DNA of 64,000 bases from Hyphomicrobium sp. GTDB lineage: Bacteria > Pseudomonadota > Alphaproteobacteria > Rhizobiales > Hyphomicrobiaceae. The stretch is from contig JALHOF010000007.1 of assembly GCA_022843145.1 (NCBI GenBank), forward strand, positions 1-64,000, written 5' to 3'. Under the pieces are notes generated by a model. That model was not told the DNA's origin. It did not search any database and worked only from the letters and a program-made list of their open reading frames with translations. Positions 33,939-45,600 of this stretch are shown piece after piece. Within the stretch, counting starts at the first letter, position 1, and each line of letters starts with the position of its first letter. Position numbers and translations under genes: made by a program.

Positions 33939-35126
33939 CTATCGTTTTGCTTGAGCGGGACGCGGCGAACTGGCCTCCGGTGACGTGCCGCTGCCGGCTT
34001 TGACGGCAACCGGCGCCATCAATTTGTCCAGCGCGCGCGGACCAAAATACGAGATGAAGCCGCGCTGCTTGAGATCCGCCTGTGCGGCTTCGACCTGCGG
34101 CGGCTGATCAATGTACTCGATGACCATGACCGGACGCCCGGCCACCGTCGCGTGCGAAAGCCAGCCGAGGCTGTTCGCAATTTGCGCCTGCGAGTTCGGT
34201 TGCCCTTCGGTCGGGCTGCCAAACAGCAGGTCCTCTTTGGCGATCGCATCGATGGCCGCAACGTAAGCGGGTCGCGTCAGCAGTTCCTCGCCGTTCTGGG
34301 GCACAACGAGAGCACCCGGCTTCGCGGTGCGTGCCGCTGCCGCCAGCCGAACGACAAACTCGACCATGTCTTCGGCGGCGCTCGGGTGTTCATCGATGTG
34401 CTCGTAGTACGCATCGACACGATCGAGATAGATGCCGTCGAAACCCAGCGCCAGCACGCGTTCGACGAACGAGTCTGGTTTGCCGAAGATCAGATCCTGC
34501 CAGTCCTTGTCCCAGTATTTGACCGCGAAGTTGCCGGACCACGTCTCGCTTTCATCGCCGAGCCACGCCGGTGCCTTGGGTGACAACCAGCGATCAGGCT
34601 TGGCTACTCCAGCCGAAGACGGCGCGAATGACGGGTTTTGCGCGTCCGCTCCACCGGGTGCCGGCACCGGTGTCGCCGTCGCCGCGACCGGCTTGTCAGG
34701 GGTGGCCGTCTCCACCCACTCGTCGTTCCAGTAAAACCGGTAGTCCTCTGCCTCGCCGATGCTGACGTAAGCAAGAACGAGCCGCCGCCCGCCGTCCGGC
34801 TTTTTCTTCATGCGTTGGACGTCAGCCGGCTTCAACGGCAAGTCCGGGTCGCCATTGCGCGTATAGTCGATCACCACCAGATCATAGGGTGTGCGAGCGA
34901 TTGCCTGGGGATCGGCATGTTGAAGCTGATAGGCCCAGCTTCTCACCCCGCCTAGAATTTGTGCGGGAGTTTGGTTGCTGGCTGCCTTCGTTGCAGGTTT
35001 TGCCGCCTCGGCGGCCTGCGCACGCATCGGTAGTTGGGCGTATATCAAGGCCAGGACCAATACCGTCCAAGCCGTACACGTCCGGACACTGCGGGATTTC
35101 GACGTCTTGCGGAAAGGTGTGATCAT
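33939..35126 (-). CDS. Putative glycoside hydrolase, TM1410/MJ1477 (GH114-like) family
   Basis: Secreted protein of 395 residues. A signal peptide (about 18-39, ending RAQAAEA) precedes a barrel-like domain recognisable from VRSWAYQLQHADPQAIA, YDLVVIDYTRNGD, RRLVLAYVSIGEAEDYRFYW, GFDGIYLDRVDAYYE and ALVVPQNGEELL. These are landmarks of the extracellular TM1410/MJ1477 family, related to endo-alpha-1,4-polygalactosaminidases. A Pro/Ala-rich insert at about 150-180 is unusual. The acidic Asp and Glu residues in IDYTR and SIGEAEDY are candidates for catalysis. The family is poorly characterised, so the substrate is unknown; exopolysaccharide processing is plausible. Confidence 0.75.
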   Translation of the reverse strand: MITPFRKTSKSRSVRTCTAWTVLVLALIYAQLPMRAQAAEAAKPATKAASNQTPAQILGGVRSWAYQLQHADPQAIARTPYDLVVIDYTRNGDPDLPLKPADVQRMKKKPDGGRRLVLAYVSIGEAEDYRFYWNDEWVETATPDKPVAATATPVPAPGGADAQNPSFAPSSAGVAKPDRWLSPKAPAWLGDESETWSGNFAVKYWDKDWQDLIFGKPDSFVERVLALGFDGIYLDRVDAYYEHIDEHPSAAEDMVEFVVRLAAAARTAKPGALVVPQNGEELLTRPAYVAAIDAIAKEDLLFGSPTEGQPNSQAQIANSLGWLSHATVAGRPVMVIEYIDQPPQVEAAQADLKQRGFISYFGPRALDKLMAPVAVKAGSGTSPEASSPRPAQAKR

Positions 35127-35224
35127 AGCCTAGACCCTGGCGGCGCATTCTGAATTGGTCAATGGCTTCCCGCACGATGGACTCGTCGTGCCCCCAGTTT
35201 CACTTTTGGCGACATGGCTGCGAC

Positions 35225-35731
35225 ATGGCAAAACTTCCAATCGTCACCCTCCCCGATCCGGTGCTTCGGCAAGTTTCGAAACCTGTCGAGCGGATCGACG
35301 CAGCCCTTTTGAAACTGGCCGACGACATGCTCGAAACGATGTACGCGGCCCCCGGAATTGGCCTCGCCGCGATCCAGGTCGGCGTGCCGCGGCGCCTGCT
35401 GGTTCTAGACGTCGCGGACAAGGACGCCACGCCGCAGCCGCTCACGATCATCAATCCCGAGATCGTCAAACTTGGTTCCGAAACGCGCAGCTACGAAGAG
35501 GGCTGCCTGTCGATCCCCGAGGTTCACGTCGAAATCGAGCGGCCGGCGACCCTCGCCTTCCGCTACACCGGCCGCGACGGCAAGATTCACGAAGTATCGG
35601 CGGACGGATTGCTCGCGACCGCCGTGCAGCATGAGATGGATCACCTCGACGGAAAGCTGATCATCGACTTCCTCTCGCGGCTCCGGCGCGACATCGTCGT
35701 CCGCAAGTTCAAGAAGATCGCCCGCGGCTGA
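35225..35731 (+). CDS. def: Peptide deformylase
   Basis: Metal-dependent deformylase of 168 residues that removes the N-formyl group from new proteins. All three motifs are present: [10 protein letters not shown] (44-53), EGCLSIP (92-98) with the metal Cys, and HEMDH (136-140) with two metal His and the catalytic Glu. The start [18 protein letters not shown] is the family start, so ATG 35225 is used rather than the upstream in-frame ATG at 35162. It is followed by fmt after 30 bases and then truA, the standard def-fmt-truA order. Confidence 0.97.
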   Translation: MAKLPIVTLPDPVLRQVSKPVERIDAALLKLADDMLETMYAAPGIGLAAIQVGVPRRLLVLDVADKDATPQPLTIINPEIVKLGSETRSYEEGCLSIPEVHVEIERPATLAFRYTGRDGKIHEVSADGLLATAVQHEMDHLDGKLIIDFLSRLRRDIVVRKFKKIARG

Positions 35732-35761
35732 TCGCAGGCTTCGCACCCGAAAAGGCCCGTG

Positions 35762-36703
35762 ATGACATTGCGCGTCGTGTTCATGGGTACGCCTGAGTTC
35801 TCGGTGCCGGCGCTGTCGGAGATCATGGCGGCCGGACATCAGGTGACCGCCGTATATGCGCAACCGCCTCGACCCGCTGGCCGGGGTATGGAGCCGCGAA
35901 AGTCACCCGTGCATCGCTTCGCCGAAGCGGCCGGTGTCCCCGTTCTGACGCCCCAGACCCTCAAGGGTGAGGCCGAACAGCGGACATTCGCCGCGCACGC
36001 TGCCGACGTTGCCGTTGTCGCCGCCTATGGCCTGCTATTGCCAAAGGCGGTGCTGGACGCGCCGCGTCTGGGCTGCCTCAATCTGCACGCCTCCGCTCTG
36101 CCGCGCTGGCGGGGTGCGGCGCCGATCCAACGTGCGATCATGGCCGGAGACGCGACGACCGCCATGATGATCATGCGCATGGAAGAAGGCCTCGATACAG
36201 GTCCCGTCTGCCTCGCCGAGAACGTACCGATCGGAGCCGATACCACGGCCGGCGAGCTGCACGACCGGCTGTCTCGGCTCGGTGGCGACCTCATCGTGCG
36301 CGCACTCGCGGCACTCGAACGCGGAATACTCACCGAAACGCCGCAGCCGGCCGCGGGCGTGACCTACGCGGCAAAGATCAGCAAGGACGAAGCTCGCATC
36401 GATTTCGACCGTCCGGCCCGAGACGTCCACAATCGCATTCGTGGTCTGTCGCCCCATCCCGGCGCGTGGTTCGAAGCCGGCCCGGAAGGAAAGCGCGAAC
36501 GCATTAAAGTCCTCGCATCGACGCTCGCCCATGACGTCACCCCCGTCGAGGCCCCGGGCACCGTACTCGACGACCAATTGACCGTCAGTTGTGGCAGCAG
36601 CGCCATTGGCATTCTCGAGGTGCAGCGCGCCGGCAAGAAGCCGATGACCGTCAAGGAGTTCCTGCGCGGCTTCCCCCTGCCGCCCGGAACGCGCATCGCT
36701 TGA
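35762..36703 (+). CDS. fmt: Methionyl-tRNA formyltransferase
   Basis: Protein of 313 residues that formylates initiator Met-tRNA. The N-terminal Rossmann domain has [15 protein letters not shown] and the folate site [20 protein letters not shown], including the catalytic Asn and His; DTGPV follows. The C-terminal tRNA-binding domain includes [10 protein letters not shown] and [14 protein letters not shown] 35762 has AAAAGG 7 bases upstream; the GTG immediately before it is in frame. It acts as the partner of peptide deformylase encoded just upstream. Confidence 0.97.
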   Translation: MTLRVVFMGTPEFSVPALSEIMAAGHQVTAVYAQPPRPAGRGMEPRKSPVHRFAEAAGVPVLTPQTLKGEAEQRTFAAHAADVAVVAAYGLLLPKAVLDAPRLGCLNLHASALPRWRGAAPIQRAIMAGDATTAMMIMRMEEGLDTGPVCLAENVPIGADTTAGELHDRLSRLGGDLIVRALAALERGILTETPQPAAGVTYAAKISKDEARIDFDRPARDVHNRIRGLSPHPGAWFEAGPEGKRERIKVLASTLAHDVTPVEAPGTVLDDQLTVSCGSSAIGILEVQRAGKKPMTVKEFLRGFPLPPGTRIA

Positions 36704-36888
36704 CGGCCCACGACGACGCCCGAGTTGCAGCGCAAATTCGCAATCGCGGTCGTCCTTCGGACCGATTAAGCATGGTTGCGAAAGGCTGAACCACGTCGCC
36801 GCGGCTGACCTATTATGGGACGAACGGGTTCGCGCCGCCTTCCGGCTTCGCGCGCCCGAATGACTTCGCGCCGTCCGAGGAGCCCACC

Positions 36889-37317
36889 ATGTCTCGCGTC
36901 CTTCCGCTGCTCGCCGCTGCCACTGCGGCCGTCCTCTCCGCTCTCCCCGCCATTGCCGGAGAGGCCTACACCACGCGAATCGAGCCGCATGGCTTTTACG
37001 GCGCAACCGTTTCCATCGAACAGGGCGTCCGGGTGTTTCGTCCGTTGCCGCCCGTCCGTCACGTCGTCGTCAATCCCGGCGGGGCGACCCCGCTCAACCT
37101 CAGCTACTCCGACGTCCGCGTGAATGAGCAGCGCACGAACTACAATTACAACGAGGGTGCGCCGGTCTCCTACGGCGGCGGCGGATATGGCGTTGGCGGC
37201 TTCTACGGCGGTTACGGCAAGGGCTTTCACGGTCAGCGCTCCGGCCGTGTCGGCGGCTACGGCGCCCCCGCGCGCGGCGGCCATCATCGCGGCGGCGGCA
37301 AGGGCGGTCATCAATGA
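36889..37317 (+). CDS. Small secreted Gly/Tyr/His-rich protein
   Basis: Protein of 142 residues with a clear signal peptide (MSRVLPLLAAATAAVLSALP, cut near AIA-GEA). The mature part has VSIEQGVRVFRPLPPVRHVV and then a low-complexity tail rich in Gly, Tyr, His and Arg (YGGGGYGVGGFYGGYGKGFH). GAGGAG sits 7 bases before the ATG, a strong ribosome site. The composition suggests a surface or matrix protein or a metal-binding tail; I recognise no family. It interrupts def-fmt-truA between fmt and truA. Confidence 0.75.
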   Translation: MSRVLPLLAAATAAVLSALPAIAGEAYTTRIEPHGFYGATVSIEQGVRVFRPLPPVRHVVVNPGGATPLNLSYSDVRVNEQRTNYNYNEGAPVSYGGGGYGVGGFYGGYGKGFHGQRSGRVGGYGAPARGGHHRGGGKGGHQ

Positions 37318-37422
37318 CCTTGCAATCTGCGATGCAACTCGCCTGCACGCTTGAGCGTACGGCCGATCGCAAGTAGGGGTGTGGCCTCTCCAAATCCATG
37401 AGCGGCCACATCCTCCGAACCC

Positions 37423-38214
37423 ATGCCCCGCTATCGCATCACAATCGAATACGACGGGACGCCATTCGTCGGCTGGCAGGCGCAGCCCGCGGGCCTTTCG
37501 GTGCAGGGTGCGCTGGAGGAGGCAATCTTCCGCTTCTCCGGCCAGAGAGTGCGCGTCAAAGGCGCGGGCCGCACCGACGCCGGCGTTCATGCCCTCGGAC
37601 AAGTCGGGCATTTCGATCTCGCGCCTGACAAGACCGGCCAGCCCTGGCCGCCGGGGCGCATCCGCGACGCGTTGAACTTTCATCTGCGGCCGGCCCCCGC
37701 CGTCGTCATCGATTGCGAAGCCGCCGACGATCATTTCGACGCCCGCTTCTCCGCGACCGCGCGTCACTACCGCTATCGGATCCTCGATCGCCGCGCGCCT
37801 CCGGTGCTCGACCGCGACCGCGTGTGGTGGCTCACGCTGCCCCTCGACGCGGATGCCATGAATGACGCCGCGAGCAATCTGGTCGGCCGCCACGACTTCA
37901 CGACATTTCGTGCGCAGGCCTGCCAGGCAGCATCGCCCATTCGCACGCTCGACCGTCTCGGTGTCTGCCGCGACGGAAACGAGATCATCATCGAGGCCTC
38001 CGCACGCTCGTTCCTGCACAATCAGGTGCGTTCGATGGTCGGCTCGCTCAAACTCGTCGGCGAAGGCAAGTGGACCCGCGACGATCTCGCGTCCGCCCTC
38101 GCAGCCCGCGAACGCAGTGCCTGTGGTCCCGTTGCTCCCTCGGCCGGCCTCTATCTCGTGAAAGTGGACTATCCGGCAGACGACGGCGGCGGGTCCTCCA
38201 ACTTCGAGGGCTGA
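37423..38214 (+). CDS. truA: tRNA pseudouridine synthase A
   Basis: Enzyme of 263 residues that makes pseudouridine at positions 38-40 of the anticodon stem. The start [19 protein letters not shown] and the catalytic motif [14 protein letters not shown] with Asp52 are canonical. Further conserved segments are HYRYRIL and [18 protein letters not shown]. The length and the position after def and fmt are as expected. It is convergent with folE. Confidence 0.97.
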   Translation: MPRYRITIEYDGTPFVGWQAQPAGLSVQGALEEAIFRFSGQRVRVKGAGRTDAGVHALGQVGHFDLAPDKTGQPWPPGRIRDALNFHLRPAPAVVIDCEAADDHFDARFSATARHYRYRILDRRAPPVLDRDRVWWLTLPLDADAMNDAASNLVGRHDFTTFRAQACQAASPIRTLDRLGVCRDGNEIIIEASARSFLHNQVRSMVGSLKLVGEGKWTRDDLASALAARERSACGPVAPSAGLYLVKVDYPADDGGGSSNFEG

Positions 38215-38279
38215 AATGGAGAAGCCCTCCAAGCTTGGGCAAGGAGAGCTTCGTCGTCACAACCTGCGGTCGCCCGCCC

Positions 38280-38978
38280 TCACTCCACCATCGACAGGAA
38301 CTCCTGCCGCGTGCTGGCATTGTCGCGGAATGCGCCGAGCATCCGGCTTGTCACCATGTCCGTGCCGTGCTTGTGAACGCCGCGCGTCGTCATGCAGTGA
38401 TGCTCGGCCTTGAGCACCACGCCGACGCCCTGCGGCTGCAGCACCTGCTGGATCGTGTTGGCGATTTGCGCGGTCATCTTCTCCTGGATCTGCAGCCGTT
38501 TCGCGTAGATCTCGACGACGCGCGCGAGCTTCGAAATGCCGACGACGCGACCGTTCGGAATGTAGCCGACCCAGGCCTTGCCGATGATCGGCGCCATGTG
38601 GTGCTCGCAATAGCTTTCGAACCGGATGCCGCGCAGAACGATCATCTCGTCGTAGCCTTCGATCTCCTCGAAGGTCTTCTTCAGGATCGCCTCGGGGTCG
38701 TCGGCATAGCCTTTGAACCATTCCTCGAAGGCACGCGCCACCCGCGACGGCGTTTCATGCAGTCCATCTCGTTCGGGGTCGTCGCCGGCCCAGCGGATGA
38801 TCGTTCGAAATGCGGCTTCCGCCTCGGCTCGGCTCGGTCGTGTCAACGTGACACCCTCCTTGTTCAAGAACCCTGATCTCAGTCGCTCCACCTTCGCCCT
38901 TGCGGTTGTAGTCCCCTTTGTAGCGCGAACGCCTTCGTTACGCGGACGCTGCCCGCCCGGATCGCCGTTCTTGGCCAT
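38280..38978 (-). CDS. folE: GTP cyclohydrolase I
   Basis: Protein of about 232 residues catalysing the first step of folate/pteridine synthesis, GTP to dihydroneopterin triphosphate. It has [20 protein letters not shown], the zinc and catalytic segment [21 protein letters not shown] with Cys and His ligands, and [20 protein letters not shown]. Both conserved zinc-site Cys are present, so it is the zinc-dependent FolE type. ATG 38978 follows GAGGAC; an in-frame ATG at 39023 adds 15 residues and cannot be excluded. The N-terminal about 45 residues are variable and basic. Confidence 0.95.
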   Translation of the reverse strand: MAKNGDPGGQRPRNEGVRATKGTTTARAKVERLRSGFLNKEGVTLTRPSRAEAEAAFRTIIRWAGDDPERDGLHETPSRVARAFEEWFKGYADDPEAILKKTFEEIEGYDEMIVLRGIRFESYCEHHMAPIIGKAWVGYIPNGRVVGISKLARVVEIYAKRLQIQEKMTAQIANTIQQVLQPQGVGVVLKAEHHCMTTRGVHKHGTDMVTSRMLGAFRDNASTRQEFLSMVE

Positions 38979-39147
38979 TGCGTAAGTGTCCTCGGACGAT
39001 TGTTCCTGAAACGGATCGCGCATTCTGCGGCGCCATCACATGCTAATTGTCATCATATAGGCATCTTGAGATATTTCGACGAGCCATGATGGAATTTATT
39101 GTCGCGGAGCAATTGATCCCCGTAGCCGCGCCGTTACGGTCGTACGC

Positions 39148-40425
39148 ATGGATACCATCGTCCTGATCCAGCGCCTTTCGGTTGCCCTGGCTATCGGCCT
39201 GCTGATCGGCATCGAACGCGGCTGGCACGCGCGAGGCGAGCGCGAAGGCGAACGCGCCGCGGGGCTGCGCACACACGCGCTCGCGGCACTGTTGGGTGGC
39301 GTCTGGGGTGCCATCGCGACGGCGGGTGGTCCCGCCGGCCATGTGGCGCTCGGAGTTGCGTTTGCCACCTTCGCCGCGATCATCGCCGCCTATCGGTTTC
39401 GTGAGACAGGACACGATGGAACGTTCGGCGCCACCACGGTGGTCGCCGCCATGCTGTCGTTCACGCTCGGCGCCTATGCCGTGATCGGGGACGCGACCGT
39501 GGCAGCCGCTGCGGCGGTGACGACCGCAGGCCTGCTTGCGCTGAAATCGGCACTCCACGAATGGGTCGCGAAGCTGTCGTGGGCAGAATTGCGATCGGCG
39601 CTGTTGTTGCTTGCGATGACATTCATTCTTTTGCCCCTGCTCCCGGACCGGGCCATCGATCCTTGGTCGATGATCAACCCGTTCGAGCTTTGGCTGATGA
39701 CGATCGTGCTCGCGGCCATCTCGTTCGCCGGGTACGTCGCGATCAAGCTCGCAGGCGATCGTGCGGGAAGCATCATCACCGGCATCGCGGGAGGGCTCGC
39801 GTCTTCGACCGCCGTCACATTGACGCTGTCGCGATTGGCGCGCACGCACCCTGGCCAGCGCGCTCATCTGCTCGCCGGCATCCTGCTCTCAGGGGCGACC
39901 ATGATGGCGCGCGTCCTCGTCGTCGTGGCACTCGTGAACGCATCATTGGTCGGCAGCATCGCCGCGCCGATCGGCATCGCGGGGCTGACGCTCGCTGCAA
40001 CGGGCCTCCTGCTGCTCATGCTCAAATCCGAAAGCGCCGAAACGGATGGCCGGGCGCTGACCCTCGTCAATCCGTTCGAACTCGGGACGGTCCTCAAACT
40101 TGGGGCGCTGCTGACGGTCGTCACGATCGCCGCGAAGATCTTGGTCGTCTCTGCCGGCGCGGCGGGCGCCTACATGTTGGCAGCCGTATCCGGCATCGCC
40201 GACGTGGACGCGGTGACGCTCTCGATGTCGCGGCTGGCCAAAGGGCAATTGGCGCCCGAGATCGCCGCACGCGCGATTTGCATCGTGGTTGCTGTCAATA
40301 CGCTGGCGAAGGCGGCACTCGGATGGTTGACGGGCGGCGCCGACCTCGGCCGATGGCTACTCGCGGCATCGGCAGCCGCGGTCTCGGCCGGAGCAATCGC
40401 TCTCGCCGTCACGGCAAATCTTTGA
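39148..40425 (+). CDS. MgtC/SapB-type membrane protein with DUF4010 domain
   Basis: Inner-membrane protein of 425 residues with about 12 hydrophobic helices. The N-terminal third has the MgtC/SapB-like signature LAIGLLIGIERGWHAR, then GLRTHALAALLGGVWG. The rest matches the DUF4010 layout, with VAIKLAGDRAGSIITGIAGG, ASSTAVTLTLSRLAR and a repeat of this pattern near the C-terminus (DAVTLSMSRLAKG). The internal similarity suggests a duplicated transport-like half. Function of this family is unknown; involvement in magnesium or membrane homeostasis is only suggested by the MgtC relation. It is divergent from folE. Confidence 0.85.
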   Translation: MDTIVLIQRLSVALAIGLLIGIERGWHARGEREGERAAGLRTHALAALLGGVWGAIATAGGPAGHVALGVAFATFAAIIAAYRFRETGHDGTFGATTVVAAMLSFTLGAYAVIGDATVAAAAAVTTAGLLALKSALHEWVAKLSWAELRSALLLLAMTFILLPLLPDRAIDPWSMINPFELWLMTIVLAAISFAGYVAIKLAGDRAGSIITGIAGGLASSTAVTLTLSRLARTHPGQRAHLLAGILLSGATMMARVLVVVALVNASLVGSIAAPIGIAGLTLAATGLLLLMLKSESAETDGRALTLVNPFELGTVLKLGALLTVVTIAAKILVVSAGAAGAYMLAAVSGIADVDAVTLSMSRLAKGQLAPEIAARAICIVVAVNTLAKAALGWLTGGADLGRWLLAASAAAVSAGAIALAVTANL

Positions 40426-40442
40426 ATGATCTGAACGATTTA

Positions 40443-40517
<75 letters not shown>

Positions 40518-40748
40518 AAGGACGGGCGCAAGCCGGTAAGTCCGGATCACAAAAGCTCGTCATCTTCGGCCGCGCGGGCGGCGAAGTTGGCGGACACTGC
40601 CACAAGCAATCCGGTCCGGCAAGTCGCAGTTCACCCGCTCGCAACGACAGCGCGCGGCGGCTGTGGGCAACCCGCGCAGGGTGCGCACGGGCGTGTTAGA
40701 GCTAAAGTAACATTGTACGATCCAGCGCTGCAAACCGACACCGATCCG

Positions 40749-40958
40749 ATGACCGATCCCGAAGATCCGCCGCCGCCAGCGTCCCGCAAAGCCGGTCATA
40801 AGCCAGACCGAGCGGAGCGGCTGGCCGAGGAACTCCGCGCCAACCTGCGGCGCCGCAAGGATCAGGCCCGCAACCGGTCCGCACCCGGCGATACCGCTTC
40901 GGCGACGGACAGCTCCTCGGACCGCATCGCCCCAAATCCAGGCAAGAATGGCGAATAG
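40749..40958 (+). CDS. Small basic protein upstream of murA
   Basis: Protein of 69 residues with a charged helical centre, [20 protein letters not shown], flanked by Pro- and Ser-rich ends. Very similar short proteins (core AERLAxxLRxNLxRRKxQAR) are commonly found just before murA in Hyphomicrobiales, which is why this short frame is called as a gene. No signal peptide or membrane segment. The molecular function is unknown. It ends 191 bases before murA and may be cotranscribed with it. Confidence 0.7.
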   Translation: MTDPEDPPPPASRKAGHKPDRAERLAEELRANLRRRKDQARNRSAPGDTASATDSSSDRIAPNPGKNGE

Positions 40959-41149
40959 ACCGAGATCTCGCATCGTGCGCCGAGCCGCAGTGCGTCGATT
41001 CGGGCACAGCCAAGTCCGTTGCGGGCCTTGCTGAACCTCGGCCGAAGCGACTAATCATGGCGGCGACTGACTGCTTCGGCTGCCGGACCCGGCAGTTCCG
41101 GCTCGTGGGCCCCGCTTCGGACAGCCCCGCTCCATTTCAAGGACACGCG

Positions 41150-42428
<1,279 letters not shown>

Positions 42429-42442
<14 letters not shown>

Positions 42443-43565
42443 TCGCGCCCGGCGTAGCCTCTGCCCGGTCAATTGACGCCAGCCGCGCCGGGACGTTGGG
42501 CCGTATCCGCGCACGCGCCGCCATCCTCGCGTGCGCCGCCAGGGTCACCGCGGTTTCGCGCAGCCATACGACTACATCGTGCACACCGACGTCGGGGAGC
42601 CGTCCGGGGCTCAACCCGTGACGCGCGCGGGCGCGCAGTTCCGCGAGTACGCCACTCTCCGTTTCGGTGCCTGCCGGGCTCCGAGCTTCGATCGTCTCGT
42701 CCTCGGAAAGAGACGGGGACCAGGCGAACTGTTCGGAAGCGATGGCGATTGGCATCAACTCCTCACGCGGAACCTTGCCGCTGGCTGACCAGTCTGCGCG
42801 CTGAGGCAGCATATGTGAGACCATCGAGATTGGCGGAACATCCGCTGAAACGTGCTGATCTGCATCAGGCTCCATTGCCGCGACGGCGGTCACCGGCAAC
42901 CCCACCAGTATCGAGGAATCCGGCCGCGCCGGCACCCGCGGCAACTCCGAAACGCGGACCAACGCCTCGTGGGCCTCGGCGATCGATCGATGCGCGCCGA
43001 TCGGTCCATGCACCGGCCAATACCGGCGAAGCCGCCGATAACTGGTCTCTTCCGCCCGCGGCGAGGCGATGACGCGCACCTCGAGGTCGGCAAGCCCCTT
43101 GGCCCGGAAGCCGAGCGCATCAGCCGTTGCCACCGACACGTCGATCAAACGGCTGGAATGATAGGGCCCCGCGTTGTTGACGCGCACGACCGCGGCGGCT
43201 TCCGTCTCCGGATAATAGAGCAGGAGCATCGTCCCATCGGGATAGACCGGACTTGCGGCGTTATCGGGCGATCCTGGACGAAACACCTCGCCGGAACTCG
43301 TCAGCGTGCAGGGGTTGAAGCGGTCGCGCGCGCAGTCGTCATAGAAGGAAGCGCGCAGGATCTCGGTCTTGCCCAGTCTCGTTCGTGTCTCAGCCAGCGT
43401 GAGTACGCGATGGCAGCGGCCGAGGAAGCAATAGCTCCGGCCCGGCGTTTTGGCATCCGCCGTTTCCATCATGCCGGCCGCCGCCGCCAACACGAGCACA
43501 AACAACATCGCCAACGCTCGGAGGCGACCGGCCGTCGTTCGGGTGATTTCGCGATGTGCCGTCAT
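42429..43565 (-). CDS. RlpA-like double-psi beta-barrel protein with long C-terminal extension
   Basis: Secreted or anchored protein of 378 residues. The N-terminal hydrophobic segment (about 11-34) is followed by an RlpA-like domain at about 58-175: [59 protein letters not shown]. In RlpA this fold cleaves bare glycan strands at the septum. The remaining about 200 residues are Pro/Ala-rich and end in a basic helical tail with no known domain. ATG 43565 gives the membrane segment at the N-terminus; the upstream in-frame extension is not supported. Gene is convergent with murA and lies between murA and DUF2948. Confidence 0.82.
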
Positions 43566-43803
43566 ATGATCCCAGAAGTCGCCGTCGCCGACATAAACGG
43601 CGTGAACGTCGATTTTGTCACGCGCTCCACCAAATCGGCTCGCGAATTGGTTAACGGACCGCCAGCGGTCAGCGCCATCCGGGTTGCATAGCATCCCGCC
43701 CTCCCGAGTGACACGCGGTTGCACGCTCCGAGTGTGGCCGCTATCAACGATCCTGATGGGTCAACCGCGCCGCGGCCCGCCCGCCGCCAGGGATTTCGAC
43801 AGG

Positions 43804-44259
43804 ATGCCGGACGTCAAGCTGATCGCGCTCGATGCGGAAGACCTCGGCGTCGTGTCAGCCAATGTGCAGGACGCCATCGTCCGCATGGCAGACATGACAT
43901 TTCGCGCCAAGGAGAAGCGCTTCGTTCTGGTGTGCAACCGGTTCGATGCACTGGCGGCCATGCGTGCAGGCGGCGCTGCAGACGAAGTTTTCACGCGCCG
44001 CCGCGCCGGTCTGCGGTTCGAGCGCGTGCTCAGCGCCCAGGTCGCCGGTCTCGATTTGCGCGATGCCTCGCGATTTCTCGTGATGTTGTCTGCGACGTAC
44101 GAGCCTCTGGCCGGCAAGGAGCCTGAAGGCTACGTCATGCTCACATTCGCGGGAGACGCCGCCGTGCGCCTGCACGTCGAGTGCATCGAGGCGGAGCTGC
44201 GGGATCTCGGCGCGGCCTGGCAGACCGAGCGCAAACCACGCCATGACGATGAACTTTGA
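43804..44259 (+). CDS. DUF2948 family protein
   Basis: Cytoplasmic protein of 151 residues starting MPDVKLIALDAEDLGVVSAN. It has the DUF2948 features DAIVRMADMTFRAKEKRFVL, ERVLSAQVAGLDLRD, LVMLSATYEP and FAGDAAVRLHVECIEAELRDLG. The gene nearly always sits between murA and hisD in alphaproteobacteria, as here. No catalytic motif is evident and the function is unknown. AGGA immediately precedes ATG 43804; the longer frame from 43615 is a non-coding extension. Confidence 0.88.
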   Translation: MPDVKLIALDAEDLGVVSANVQDAIVRMADMTFRAKEKRFVLVCNRFDALAAMRAGGAADEVFTRRRAGLRFERVLSAQVAGLDLRDASRFLVMLSATYEPLAGKEPEGYVMLTFAGDAAVRLHVECIEAELRDLGAAWQTERKPRHDDEL

Positions 44260-44292
44260 CGACGTTGCGGCCGCCGCCGCTGGAAGGACCTG

Positions 44293-45597
44293 ATGCCCAA
44301 GAGGCTTTCGACCCGCGATGCCGATTTCGAGGCTGCGTTCGCCGCGCTGCTCTCGGAGAAGCGCGAAGTCTCAGATGATGTCGATCTCGCCGTCGCCGGG
44401 ATCATCGCGGACGTGCGTGCGCGCGGCGATGCGGCGCTGATCGAGCTGTCTCGCAAATTCGATCATATCGACCTGACCGCGACCGGCATTCGCGTCACGA
44501 CGGCGGAGGTCGACACCGCCGTTGCCCAATGCAGCGCCGAGACGCTTGCGGCGCTCGAACTTGCGCGCGACCGGATCGCCGATCACCATGAGCGGCAAAA
44601 GCCGGCTGACGGCCGATACGCGGACGCCATCGGCGTCGAACTCGGGCATCGCTGGACTGCCGTCGAGTCGGCGGGGCTCTATGTCCCTGGCGGTCTCGCA
44701 TCCTATCCGAGTTCGGTTCTGATGAACGCCGTCCCCGCCCGGGTCGCTGGCGTGCCGCGCATCGTGATGGTTGTGCCGTCGCCGCGCGGGGAACTCAATC
44801 CGCTGGTGCTCGCCGCAGCCCGTCTTGCCGGCGTCGAGGAGATCTACCGCATCGGCGGGGCGCAGGCCGTCGCCGCCCTCGCCTACGGCACGGCGACGAT
44901 CCGCCCCGTCGTCAAGATCGTGGGGCCCGGCAATGCCTGGGTCGCCGCCGCAAAGCGTCGCGTTTTCGGCGTTGTCGGCATCGACTCGATCGCCGGCCCG
45001 TCCGAAGTGCTGATCATCGCTGACCGCAACAATGACCCAGAGGTTCTGGCCGCCGACCTGCTCGCGCAGGCAGAGCACGACCCGGCGGCGCAATCGATCC
45101 TCATGACCGACCACGAGCCGCTGGCCCGTGCGACGGAGGCCGCCGTGCTGCGGCAGCTCGCCACCCTTCCACGCGGCAATATCGCGGGCGAAAGCTGGAG
45201 CGTGTTCGGCGCGACGATCGTGCTGCGTTCGCTCGCCGAAGCACCCGCGCTCGCCGATCGCATCGCGGCTGAACACCTCGAGATCGCGACCGACGACGCC
45301 GAATCGCTCGCTGCATCGATCCGCAATGCCGGCGCGATCTTTATCGGGCATCACACGCCGGAAGTGATTGGTGACTACGTGGCGGGCTCGAACCACGTCC
45401 TGCCCACCGCGCGCAGCGCCCGCTTCTCCTCGGGGCTTGGCGTTCTCGACTTCATGAAGCGGACGGCGATCTTGAAGCTGGATCCCGCTGCCCTGCAGAA
45501 GCTCGGTCCGGCGGCGATGACGCTCGCCCGCGCCGAAGGTCTCGAAGCCCATCGCCGATCCGTCGAGATCCGGCTCGATGAACTCAACAGGAGCTGA
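44293..45597 (+). CDS. hisD: Histidinol dehydrogenase
   Basis: Protein of 434 residues catalysing the last two steps of histidine biosynthesis, L-histidinol to histidine, with NAD and Zn. Signatures are GLYVPGGLASYPSSVLMNAV, RIGGAQAVAALAYGT, VKIVGPGNAWVAAAKRRVFG, GPSEVLIIAD, LLAQAEHDPAAQSIL, and the active-site region YVAGSNHVLPTARSARFSSG. The length matches the family. It precedes the UPF0262 gene with a 3-base gap. Confidence 0.98.
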   Translation: MPKRLSTRDADFEAAFAALLSEKREVSDDVDLAVAGIIADVRARGDAALIELSRKFDHIDLTATGIRVTTAEVDTAVAQCSAETLAALELARDRIADHHERQKPADGRYADAIGVELGHRWTAVESAGLYVPGGLASYPSSVLMNAVPARVAGVPRIVMVVPSPRGELNPLVLAAARLAGVEEIYRIGGAQAVAALAYGTATIRPVVKIVGPGNAWVAAAKRRVFGVVGIDSIAGPSEVLIIADRNNDPEVLAADLLAQAEHDPAAQSILMTDHEPLARATEAAVLRQLATLPRGNIAGESWSVFGATIVLRSLAEAPALADRIAAEHLEIATDDAESLAASIRNAGAIFIGHHTPEVIGDYVAGSNHVLPTARSARFSSGLGVLDFMKRTAILKLDPAALQKLGPAAMTLARAEGLEAHRRSVEIRLDELNRS

Positions 45598-45600
45598 GGC

